Below are positions 7,041 through 13,673 of a stretch of DNA of 16,004 bases, piece after piece (position 1 is the first letter of the stretch; every line of letters starts with the position of its first letter). The DNA is from JBJHBP01 sp050485645. GTDB taxonomy: Bacteria > Pseudomonadota > Gammaproteobacteria > Steroidobacterales > Rariloculaceae. The notes beneath the pieces were generated by a model. It was not told the origin of the DNA. It worked only from the letters and a program-made list of their open reading frames with translations, and ran no database searches. The DNA is taken from assembly GCA_050485645.1 (NCBI GenBank), contig JBJHBT010000053.1:1-16004 (forward strand), written 5' to 3'. The position numbers were made by a program, and so were the translations under genes.

Positions 7041-7049
7041 GCATTCCTC

Positions 7050-7079
7050 GTTGACTGCGGCGTCAACGCCGCGGTCAAC
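7050..7079 (+). terminator. Strong 13-bp hairpin after the transposition genes
   Basis: GTTGAC T GCGGCG, loop TCAA, CGCCGC G GTCAAC gives 12 Watson-Crick pairs plus one U-G pair, 10 bases after the small gene's stop. There is no T-run, so it could be a factor-dependent terminator, an RNA-stabilising end or a structural part of the element's terminus. Confidence 0.55.
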
Positions 7080-7140
7080 CTCGCCGAGGGCACATCACCA
7101 AACGTGAAAATCAGTCCATCAAATCAGTTGACCACTCTCA

Positions 7141-7171
7141 CAAAGAACCTACAGACAAAGAATCTATCCGC
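7141..7171 (+). repeat. 31-bp motif, copy 1
   Basis: It begins CAAAGAACCTACAGAC. The reverse complement of the whole 31 bases occurs without mismatch at 10383-10413, and a 28/31 match in the same orientation lies at 7373-7403. Here the motif precedes the gene fragment; in the other two places it follows the fragment's 3' end. Confidence 0.9.
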
Positions 7172-7199
7172 GAAGAATGGGCGGCTATCGGTGGGGCGA

Positions 7200-7353
7200 T
7201 GTACCGTTCCACCGTCTGCGTGTCGATGGTCTCATCGGCAAAGTTCCCCGGCCCCGGCGCTGGTGGCTCACCAGGAACGGGCTGCGCGTCGTCGCCAGCG
7301 CCATCCGCCTCAGAGAACGGACATTCCCAACGCCATACGCCACCGCCTATGCC
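7200..7353 (+). pseudogene. C-terminal winged-helix-like fragment, copy 1
   Basis: The plus strand reads VPFHRLRVDGLIGKVPRPRR, then LTRNGLRVVASAIRLRERTF and ending ATAYA. It closely matches the tail of the fragment at 10431-10766 on the minus strand (GLIGKVPRSRRWRLTNNGLR). The pattern resembles a MarR-like winged helix at the C-terminus of a widespread family of unknown function. The stop found in the other copy is mutated here. It lies between two copies of the 31-bp motif. Confidence 0.65.
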
Positions 7354-7372
7354 TGGACTTCCGGGAAAAACC

Positions 7373-7403
7373 CAAAGAACTTACAGATAAAGAATCTATC
7401 CCC
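7373..7403 (+). repeat. 31-bp motif, diverged copy 2
   Basis: It matches copy 1 at 28 of 31 positions. It lies about 20 bases after the end of the winged-helix fragment, as the copy at 10383-10413 does on the opposite strand. Confidence 0.85.
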
Positions 7404-7464
7404 GATAGATAATACATCGCGTGGCCGTAATATTGCTGCTTGACAACGACGATGGCACGAGGCA

Positions 7465-7493
7465 TTGTGACAAGAATGACATCATCATATATT
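7465..7493 (+). promoter_or_regulatory. Candidate sigma-70 promoter of the exported-protein operon
   Basis: TTGTGA (7465-7470), a 17-base spacer and TATATT (7488-7493) match the -35 and -10 consensus at 4/6 and 5/6. It lies about 100 bases upstream of the first gene, in an AT-richer stretch. The rest of 7404-7594 shows no gene. Confidence 0.4.
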
Positions 7494-7575
7494 TTCGTTC
7501 TTTCGTGATCGGGTTAAGTGTCAGAGTTGTCCACTGATTTCGTGGATTGCCCAAAAGAAATAATTCTTGAACACT

Positions 7576-7592
7576 GGAGGGGGGAGCCGATG
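7576..7592 (+). promoter_or_regulatory. Strong ribosome-binding site with an out-of-frame ATG
   Basis: GGAGGGGGGAG (7576-7586) stands just before ATG 7590-7592, which opens only a 19-codon frame (MNWMATSGLFGGG...). The long gene is in the next frame. The short frame passes through a run of eight G at 7620-7627. One extra G there would join this well-placed ATG to the long frame. Confidence 0.6.
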
Positions 7593-7594
7593 AA

Positions 7595-8740
7595 TTGGAT
7601 GGCCACAAGCGGCCTCTTCGGGGGGGGCGTAACCAGCACATCCTTCTGACGGTCGGCATTTCGCAGCCGGTCCCGGAACTTCGGCATTCACCCGGCGGCA
7701 GGGCGCAAAGTGCCCGGGCGCGCGGCCGGATCTCCTGCCTGTTGCTCCTCCCTGTCATGTTCTTGGCCTCACCCGGCGCCCTCGGGCAGTACCATACGGA
7801 TACGATTCTCGACTTCGACGGCACGTGGCTGAACCGATTCTCCGTGACCGACGGGGACGTCTACGACGTGCAATGCTACTGGGACACCGTATGGCAGTTC
7901 GGTGAAGAGTGGCCGGTCGAGATCTGCGCCGGGAAGGAGACAGTTGAAGTTCGCGTCGACACGTGGTTGTTCGCGCCCGGCGGTGTGCCGGCCGGCTATG
8001 TATCCGACGTGGGCTCAACCTATGCTGGCGTCGGATACCTGATTGATCCGGGCTCCGGTTACGGAATCTGGACCGCTATCGCGGACCATTCTGCCCGCGA
8101 GCGGTGGTTTCAAAGCACCTGCTTTGCGCCGCAGGTCACGCCGCCCTTCGGCATGCCTCAATGTCAGCAGTTCAGCATGGTGTTTGACGAAGACCTCGGC
8201 ACGACCCATGACGAAGTTCAAGTCGACCCACCGCCGCCTCCGCCTCCTTGCGAATCAACGTCTGTAATCGACGGAGTGGCGTTCAGCGAGTTGTCTGGTT
8301 GGCTGCCGCAACCAGAGCCGTTCGAGAGAGGAGCGCGGATATTTTGCCAATTCGGACAAGTTGCTGTAGATAGTCGCTATTCTTCGTTTCAACCCCCGAT
8401 TGGTCCGTGGTGGGGGAATCCCACTAACGATCCATGTCGAGTGTTTCTGAATCATGTTGACGCCTTGGCTGCAATTCACAGTCACCCCTATTTCTGGAAC
8501 GCAGCGGATTACAATGCCGGAATCGCATGCAACGGTCAGCCGGAGCCGAACATTTCGCAAGTGCAGTTGAATATCCTGAACTTTCATGTCAATACCGATT
8601 TCAGTTCAGCCGACCACGATTGGGTTGCTCAGTACGGCATTCCGCTTTACATGCGGAACCCACTGTTCGGTCATACCCCGTTGGGTGAGATTCTCAGGCT
8701 GGATCCCGGGCAGTCGAATCCGGTGTTGGTCTGGCCGTAG
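7595..8740 (+). CDS. Exported protein with a JAMM/DUF4329-like C-terminal module
   Basis: In the uninterrupted frame the start is TTG 7595, giving 381 residues. The ATG at 7590 has the better ribosome-binding site but needs a frameshift. A hydrophobic signal segment (CLLLLPVMFLASPGALGQ, about residues 48-65) follows an unusually long basic N-terminus. The first domain (66-210) is unrecognised and has several cysteines. A DPPPPPPP linker (211-218) leads to a second domain with LAAIHSHPYF (His295, His297) and, after an insert, FSSADHDW (Ser337, Asp340). This HxHP...SxxD layout resembles JAMM peptidases and the DUF4329 domain of RHS-type toxins. The family call is tentative and the zinc-site glutamate was not identified. 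The stop lies 10 bases before the next gene. Confidence 0.72.
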   Translation: MDGHKRPLRGGRNQHILLTVGISQPVPELRHSPGGRAQSARARGRISCLLLLPVMFLASPGALGQYHTDTILDFDGTWLNRFSVTDGDVYDVQCYWDTVWQFGEEWPVEICAGKETVEVRVDTWLFAPGGVPAGYVSDVGSTYAGVGYLIDPGSGYGIWTAIADHSARERWFQSTCFAPQVTPPFGMPQCQQFSMVFDEDLGTTHDEVQVDPPPPPPPCESTSVIDGVAFSELSGWLPQPEPFERGARIFCQFGQVAVDSRYSSFQPPIGPWWGNPTNDPCRVFLNHVDALAAIHSHPYFWNAADYNAGIACNGQPEPNISQVQLNILNFHVNTDFSSADHDWVAQYGIPLYMRNPLFGHTPLGEILRLDPGQSNPVLVWP

Positions 8741-8750
8741 GAGTTGTGTC

Positions 8751-10085
8751 ATGAAACTTAGACTGTCTCTTGTGCTCGCGTGCTGTGTGTTGCCGTACCT
8801 GCTCTGCGCAGATCTGGTGGTTGGTCAAATTGAAATCTGTCCAGAGGGAGACTTCAGATGTCTGGACCAGCGCTTAGGTGCGGCCTGCATGGCAACCCCT
8901 GAAGGTGCAACAGCCGAGACCTGTGCGGTCTGGTTGTCTGAACTGCTGACTCGTCCGGATGTCAACGCTCCGGAGGCGCAGGAGATTCTCGGGCACACGT
9001 ATCTCTTGCTGGCCACGCTCAGTGAGGATCCGGTGGTGAGGCAGTCGTATCGTGATCAGGCCAATGCCACTTTCCAGAGCTGGTCGATTGAAGACCCGAC
9101 TGATGTGAGGTCACTATATGGGCTATCGGCCGCCGCCACGAGGCGCGAGCAGAGCGCCGCGCATCTTCGCCGGGCTGTAGCGATCGATCCGACGGACTTG
9201 CGGGCAGTCGATTTTCTTGCTCAGGTTCTGTTGAATACGAGCGGTGTTCCTGCCATCACGGAGAGTATTGAGATACAGGAGTACGCATACGCCGAGGCTG
9301 ATATACCCATCGAGACGAGACGCGTGATCCTTGCTTCCAGTATCACGTCTCACTATCGAGAGCTTATTCGGCGACTGGAATCGACGCAGGACGCATCGGA
9401 TGCGGGCGCGGCGGAAACTGCAGAGGCTCAGGCGCGTCTCGCGACATTCATCGCTCAGGCACGTCAGGATCTGGCGATCGACAGCAGGTTGATGGAGATC
9501 AGACAGGGAGCTGCCGATGATCCGGATCGAACCGTCAGCCATCTGTCCATTCTCTGTCACGATCGTAGTTTATTCATGTTTGGTGCTGACGTTTGTGTGG
9601 AGGCACTGGATACTGTGGTCGATGCAGCTCTGGCCTCTCCGGCGACCGCCGACAGCGTAAACCTAGCTGACGCAATCGGTTCGACGCTGCGGTCGTTGGC
9701 GTTAGACAACCTGGGGACGATCGACAGGGAATTTCCGGGCTGGCGCACACATTTTGCTACGTCACTGAGAGTTTTGATGTCCAGCGGCGTGCTGTCAGAC
9801 ACAGTGTCGTACGCCTACTCCTATGTCGAGCGCGAGGATGCCGATGCTCGGCTGACTACGTTACAGCGCGGCGCAGAGTTGTTTCCGGACAGTCAGGACA
9901 TTCGCAGTGCTCTGGTGTTTGAGTACATCCTGCGTGGCATGCGTGAAGAGGCGATCGAGCAGTATCTGATATTGGTGGAAGGTCAGCAGGACTACTATGG
10001 TTCGCGAGAGTACGCGGAGGATATGATCGACCAGCAGATTGAATTGCGGCGCAACCAGCCCGATCTCTATGGCATTGAACGTTAG
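8751..10085 (+). CDS. Exported TPR-like repeat protein
   Basis: A 444-residue protein. ATG 8751 has AGGAG 7 bases upstream (8739-8743), partly inside the previous gene's stop codon, so the two genes form an operon. The N-terminus MKLRLSLVLACCVLPYLLCA is a signal peptide with cleavage near VVGQ. Helical repeat-like stretches follow: LGHTYLLLATLSEDPVVRQS, SAAHLRRAVAIDPTDLRAVD and LTTLQRGAELFPDSQDIRSA. These have the spacing and Ala/Leu pattern of tetratricopeptide repeats, which bind proteins or peptides. Six cysteines occur in the first 70 mature residues. Pairing with the JAMM-like protein suggests a binding partner, inhibitor or scaffold (inferred). No enzyme motif was seen. Confidence 0.75.
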   Translation: MKLRLSLVLACCVLPYLLCADLVVGQIEICPEGDFRCLDQRLGAACMATPEGATAETCAVWLSELLTRPDVNAPEAQEILGHTYLLLATLSEDPVVRQSYRDQANATFQSWSIEDPTDVRSLYGLSAAATRREQSAAHLRRAVAIDPTDLRAVDFLAQVLLNTSGVPAITESIEIQEYAYAEADIPIETRRVILASSITSHYRELIRRLESTQDASDAGAAETAEAQARLATFIAQARQDLAIDSRLMEIRQGAADDPDRTVSHLSILCHDRSLFMFGADVCVEALDTVVDAALASPATADSVNLADAIGSTLRSLALDNLGTIDREFPGWRTHFATSLRVLMSSGVLSDTVSYAYSYVEREDADARLTTLQRGAELFPDSQDIRSALVFEYILRGMREEAIEQYLILVEGQQDYYGSREYAEDMIDQQIELRRNQPDLYGIER

Positions 10086-10168
10086 CTTGCGGCGCTCGTT
10101 CCTGGTCGTTGAACGTCGTGTGGTGGTTGGGTACGGAGGTTCGCGCGGCCAGCGGCTACGCGGCGTTG

Positions 10169-10246
10169 GGCCGCTCGCTGGAGCGCTCCGAGCTGATCAC
10201 GCGCTACACGGAGGACGCAGGTCTGGCATTCGATCCGGGCGAGCAG
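10169..10246 (+). mobile_element. IS91-family transposase fragment, copy D
   Basis: The plus strand reads GRSLERSELITRYTEDAGLA and FDPGEQ, matching GRSMERSGLITRDIENAYLA and FDLSEE of the fragment at 11835-12378. Only about 26 codons are recognisable. It lies shortly after the exported TPR gene, in the opposite orientation to most other IS91 pieces. Confidence 0.65.
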
Positions 10247-10382
10247 CACCGCCGACATTCGCCCGGACATGGCGCCGGATGCCGGCTACCGCGCCCCCGT
10301 GAGATCGTCCGGGCTCTGACCCGTACTGGGCTCCATGTTCACCGCCCCTGCCGGGGTAAGAATACAGGCGAATTCCCGCGAA

Positions 10383-10413
10383 GCGGATAGATTCTTTGTC
10401 TGTAGGTTCTTTG
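10383..10413 (-). repeat. 31-bp motif, inverted copy 3
   Basis: This is an exact reverse complement of 7141-7171. With copies 1 and 2 it brackets the exported-protein operon in inverted orientation. Confidence 0.92.
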
Positions 10414-10430
10414 GATTTTTCCAGGAAGTT

Positions 10431-10766
10431 TCACGCATAGGCAGTGGCGTATAGCGTTGGGAATGTCTGTTCTCTGAGGCGGATGGCGCTGGCGACGACG
10501 CGCAGCCCGTTGTTGGTAAGCCGCCAGCGTCTGGATCGGGGCACCTTGCCTATGAGGCCGTACAGGTGCAGACGGCGGAACAAGCGGGAGACCCTGGCGG
10601 AGCGCTGCTGCGGGGTCTGGCGCTTCGGCCCGAGCAGCGGGCTGTGCTCGAGCCTTTGCCGGATGTCCTGATTGGTGAAGCCCCGGATGTGAGCCACCGC
10701 CACCATCGGGAAAGCCAACAGCAGAGCCAGTAATGGAACCGCGGGTATACGAAGGTCGAAAGACAT
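10431..10766 (-). pseudogene. C-terminal winged-helix-like fragment, copy 2
   Basis: The minus strand reads PMVAVAHIRGFTNQDIRQRL, SARVSRLFRRLHLYGLIGKV and PRSRRWRLTNNGLRVVASAI, ending FPTLYATAYA and a stop. The GF.N.D.R..L...RVSRL.R.L..HGLI.K.P...R pattern is the C-terminal tail of a widespread family of unknown function (recalled, not searched). The large N-terminal part is missing. The ATG at 10766 is likely accidental. Its tail is homologous to 7200-7353 on the other strand. Confidence 0.6.
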
Positions 10767-10822
10767 CTGCGTGCGAGGTTCTGGTTGGGTTAGCGATTTC
10801 TCGGGTCTCGATTACAGCAGGG

Positions 10823-10873
10823 GGACTGACACGCGCAAACGCGGTCACTGAGGCCGTGACGCTGATTCACCGG
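10823..10873 (+). mobile_element. IS91-family transposase fragment, copy E
   Basis: GLTRANAVTEAVTLIHR on the plus strand matches GLTRASAATGAVTLIQR of copy C. In an intact transposase this segment comes before the one in copy D, but here it lies after it on the same strand, so the pieces were shuffled. It overlaps the 3' end of the gene read from the other strand. Confidence 0.6.
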
Positions 10874-11735
10874 CCGCTTCCTGTTCGGTCCAGCCCGAGG
10901 AATCCGTGGCCGGTCCGATGACCGAATGGATCTGCGTGATCAGCCCATCGCGCATCTTGAACATATGCAAGTCGGCCAGGCTGCCGGCAAAGAGCACGAA
11001 GCCGACCACGATGCCGGCTTCGAGATCGACGACCGAAAAGCGGCGATTCGTCATTACCATACCGCCAGCGCCGGCCGGTCCCATATTGGCGCAATCGCCC
11101 CGCGTCGTGCGCGTGCCGTTCTCCCAGCGATCGCAAGGTGTCGCAAACGGCACTTCAGTTCCCTGCGGATCAAAGAACATATCGAAATACGCGTTGGCTG
11201 CAGCGATCATGTCCTCACGCGAGGTGCGCTCCGCCGGGTCGAGGATCGCCTCCCACTCTTCCCCATCCACTTCCGGCACGCCTCCCGGGTTGTGGAAAAA
11301 CTCCTCGGAGCGGGCAATGTAGGACTCGATATCGATCAGCTCGGCACTGTCGTTGAGCCGCAGCCTGACGCCGTAGATCGTCTGCTCATCCATGCCATCT
11401 TCGTCAAAGAGTGCCTGGGTCAACGTACTGCATTGCTCGATATCGATGGCGCTGCGGCTGAACGTGACATCGCCGGCCGTCTGCCAGAAGCCGTCACCGG
11501 GATTCATGATGCGACCGTTCTCCGTGTATTTCACATCGCTCGCAAGCTGAAGTCGGTCGGGCGCGTTCGCGGACAGGGCACTCAGGTAATCGTCAATCAG
11601 CGTGGACAGGTTCTCGCGCGTGCATTGGGCTTCGGCGGCGTAACTCACGAATGCGGCCAGGCATAAGACGACACACAAGCCGCGTCGGCGGCTGGTCGCT
11701 CTTGCTGCTTGTCGTTTCAGCGGCTGAGTCCTCAT
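10845..11735 (-). CDS. Exported protein of unknown function, altered C-terminus
   Basis: A 296-residue protein. ATG 11735 is preceded by TGGAG about 8 bases upstream. A basic N-region and GLCVVLCLAAFVSYAAEAQC form a signal peptide with likely cleavage after AEA. The mature part includes LIDDYLSALSANAPDRLQLA, GFWQTAGDV, VPFATPCDRWENGTRTTRGD and a final FKMRDGLITQIHSVIGPA. The short helical start and late strand pattern suggest an NTF2/SnoaL-like fold, but no family is assigned. The last nine or so codons (GESASRPQ) lie antisense to IS91 fragment E, so the original end was probably lost. It may still be expressed. Confidence 0.65.
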   Translation of the reverse strand: MRTQPLKRQAARATSRRRGLCVVLCLAAFVSYAAEAQCTRENLSTLIDDYLSALSANAPDRLQLASDVKYTENGRIMNPGDGFWQTAGDVTFSRSAIDIEQCSTLTQALFDEDGMDEQTIYGVRLRLNDSAELIDIESYIARSEEFFHNPGGVPEVDGEEWEAILDPAERTSREDMIAAANAYFDMFFDPQGTEVPFATPCDRWENGTRTTRGDCANMGPAGAGGMVMTNRRFSVVDLEAGIVVGFVLFAGSLADLHMFKMRDGLITQIHSVIGPATDSSGWTEQEAAGESASRPQ

Positions 11736-11834
11736 GGTTATGCTCCACGTTCATTGATCCACAGGCGCGCAAGGTAGCATATGGCCGCACTGCAAAGCTT
11801 GCATGGATTGTGCCCCCACGCACTCATGACGTAG

Positions 11835-12378
11835 CGTGCCAGGTGCTCGAGCTTGTCACGCTGCGAGGCCTTTGCCGCGATGCCCGCGTGCAGCGAGAAC
11901 CCTGAACCTTCGGCCACGTCCCGGTGCGCCCCTTCCGGACTCGCCGGGATCGTCTGCAGCGTGAACACCTTCTGGCCCTCTCTCGGGCCCGTCGCGATCC
12001 GGTGCGTGATCGAAGCGCCCAGCAGGCCGTGGATCGGCGCCTCCTCGCTCAGATCGAACGCCAGATACGCGTTCTCGATGTCGCGTGTGATCAGCCCCGA
12101 ACGCTCCATCGAGCGGCCGATGCGCTGCGCGATCCGCTGCGCAAGCCACTTGAGTTCATCCGCGCTCGGGGCCGGCACCGGTACGAACCGCAGACCACCC
12201 TCACCCACCCGTCGATAAATCCCGTCCAGCACGAGCATGTGCAGGTGGACGTTGACATTGAGCGCACTGCCGAATCTCTGGATCAGCGTCACGGCACCGG
12301 TCGCCGCACTCGCGCAATTAAGGCCCGCCTTACGGATCAGATGGCCCGAGATCGCCCGATAGATGATGCCGAGCACAA
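11835..12378 (-). mobile_element. IS91-family transposase fragment, copy F (largest)
   Basis: The minus strand reads LGIIYRAISGHLIRKAGLNC, VNVHLHMLVLDG (HUH motif), GRSMERSGLITRDIENAYLA, FDLSEEAPIHGLLGASITHR and DKLEHLARYV. The N-terminal zinc ribbon is missing, and homology ends at LARYV, just where the tyrosine-containing C-terminal region should follow. The frame runs on to 11738 in unrelated sequence. Its right edge abuts the XRE gene end near 12380-12405. Bases 12129-12315 are identical to copy C. Confidence 0.88.
12129..12315. repeat. 187-bp identical block, right copy
   Basis: This is the same sequence as 5928-6114, in the same orientation, 6201 bases away. Flanking transposase codons differ clearly between the two copies (for example GLTRASA versus GLNCASA). 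Confidence 0.93.
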
Positions 12379-12405
12379 CCCGCGGCGCTTGCAGCTGAAC
12401 GCGAG

Positions 12406-12606
12406 TCAGCTTTTCGCGCCGTCATCGAAGATTTCCTCGATATGCAGTTCGAACAGGCGGGACAGACGGAAGGCGAGGGGCAGCGAGGGATCGTGCTTGC
12501 CGGTTTCGATCGCATTCACCGCCTGCCGCGAGACATCGAGCCGCGCGGCGAGATCGGCCTGGCTCCAGTCGCGCTCGGCCCGGAGGACCTTAAGCCGGTT
12601 CTTCAT
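12406..12606 (-). CDS. Small XRE-family transcriptional regulator
   Basis: A 66-residue, single-domain helix-turn-helix protein: MKNRLKVLRAERDWSQADLA, then ARLDVSRQAVNAIETGKHDP and FELHIEEIFDD. The WSQADLA...VSRQAVNAIE core is the DNA-binding helix pair. Length and the final EEIF match the small XRE group often paired with a membrane protein. Its ATG overlaps the stop of the upstream membrane gene by 4 bases (ATGA), giving tight coupling. It probably represses its own operon. It ends about 30 bases from an IS91 fragment but is intact. Confidence 0.92.
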   Translation of the reverse strand: MKNRLKVLRAERDWSQADLAARLDVSRQAVNAIETGKHDPSLPLAFRLSRLFELHIEEIFDDGAKS

Positions 12607-13034
12607 TTGCCGGTGCCGCGCAGTCGCAGGAAGAAGTATCCGATTGGCCAGGAAACGCCGACAACGGGTATTACGGTAATCGTCATGAGCGTGGTCTGCG
12701 GCCCGCCGAATATCGGCAGCAGCGCGAGATCCTTGGCGAGCGCGACGAGAATTACCGCGAACAGGCCGATCATGGCGGATTGGCAAAGCAGCTGGAACAG
12801 GTAGTCGTCAGCGAACCGGTGATCGAGCCTACTGGTCAGGCAGGAGAGAAGCGCCAGGGCGATGACTGTGGTGCATAGCACCAGCCCGTACACGATTGGC
12901 TGCTCAGGCAGCGAGGGCAGGGGGGATTCCCGAGTTGCAGGAAGCAACAGGGCCGCAAGGCACAAGATAGCACTCAGACCGAATACCCAGTCAAAATAGC
13001 GGGTGGAATAGAGTTTTCTCGTGAAGCTGGTCAT
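12603..13034 (-). CDS. Four-helix membrane protein co-transcribed with the XRE regulator
   Basis: A 143-residue integral membrane protein if started at ATG 13034 (MTSFTRKLYSTRYFDWVFG), which has GGAG 6 bases upstream. An ATG at 13049 lacks a ribosome-binding site. Four hydrophobic stretches are visible: WVFGLSAILCLAALLLPA, IVYGLVLCTTVIALALLSCL, LLCQSAMIGLFAVILVALA and LMTITVIPVVGVSWPIGYFF. It ends RLRGTGK with a basic tail. No enzyme motif. Pairing with a small XRE regulator is a recurrent arrangement; the membrane protein may sense a signal or modulate the regulator (inferred). Confidence 0.82.
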   Translation of the reverse strand: MTSFTRKLYSTRYFDWVFGLSAILCLAALLLPATRESPLPSLPEQPIVYGLVLCTTVIALALLSCLTSRLDHRFADDYLFQLLCQSAMIGLFAVILVALAKDLALLPIFGGPQTTLMTITVIPVVGVSWPIGYFFLRLRGTGK

Positions 13035-13049
13035 CTTCGACTCCGTCAT

Positions 13050-13085
13050 GTTTACACGACTTTATGTCAGGTATACATGACTCTA
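13050..13085. promoter_or_regulatory. Direct-repeat operator candidate for the membrane/XRE operon
   Basis: GTTTACACGACTTTA (13050-13064) and GTATACATGACTCTA (13071-13085) match at 12 of 15 positions. They are spaced 21 bases start to start, two turns of the helix, so both face the same side. The repeats lie just upstream of the operon and overlap the expected promoter, a good place for XRE autoregulation. Confidence 0.5.
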
Positions 13086-13260
13086 TACTGCGCCCCCGAT
13101 CCGTGTCAACAGTACCTGACATATTGCCAGTGCTACTTGCACTCGGCGCGCAGCTTGTTGACCACTTGGGGGCCTTGCACCATTGCCCCGCGCGATGATG
13201 ATCGAGCCCGCCCAGAGGAATCCGAAGCAAAGCTTCCAGGACATGATCCTCGCACTCCAC

Positions 13261-13596
13261 ATAGCCCTCGCGCGTCCGCCCCACAACGTCCGCCGCCTCG
13301 GCATTGGTGTAATGGCGATATCCTTGCCGCGTCTTGAAGTGGAGCTTGACCCAGACCCGCTCGCCCTTGTCGTTCCACAGGCTGTAGGTGTGACTGCCAT
13401 AGCCGTTCATGTGCATCGGGCTGACGGGCAAGCCGCGGTCGGAGAAGAGCATCGTCACCTGATGCAGGCTTTCAGGGGACAGGGGCCAGAAGTCCCACAT
13501 GGCCGTCGGCGATCGCAGGTTGGTCCTGGGATGGCGCTTCTGGGTATGAATGAAGTCGGGAAACTTGAGGGGATCACGGACGAAAAAGGATAAAGC
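13261..13596 (-). pseudogene. Catalase, internal fragment
   Basis: The minus strand reads FFVRDPLKFPDFIHTQKRHP, RTNLRSPTAMWDFWPLSPES, LHQVTMLFSDRGLPVSPMHM, NGYGSHTYSLWNDKGERVWV and ends AADVVGRTREGY. This is the central barrel of a monofunctional heme catalase, a very strong match. The N-terminal distal histidine region and the heme-ligand tyrosine region are both missing. The lead-in (GNYRNGVALSFF) is already corrupted relative to the usual GNNTPVFF. About 110 of some 480 residues remain. Bases 13086-13260 to its left hold no recognised gene. Confidence 0.9.
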
Positions 13597-13673
13597 AACC
13601 CCGTTTCTGTAATTTCCGCGATCCTTGCGCGGGGTGATCAGGCCAGCGCCGGCACCTACGGGCTGCTACTGGG

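Noticed and set aside
10926..11666. A 246-residue plus-strand reading frame
   Set aside because: It is antisense to the exported protein gene, whose signal peptide and RBS support the minus strand.
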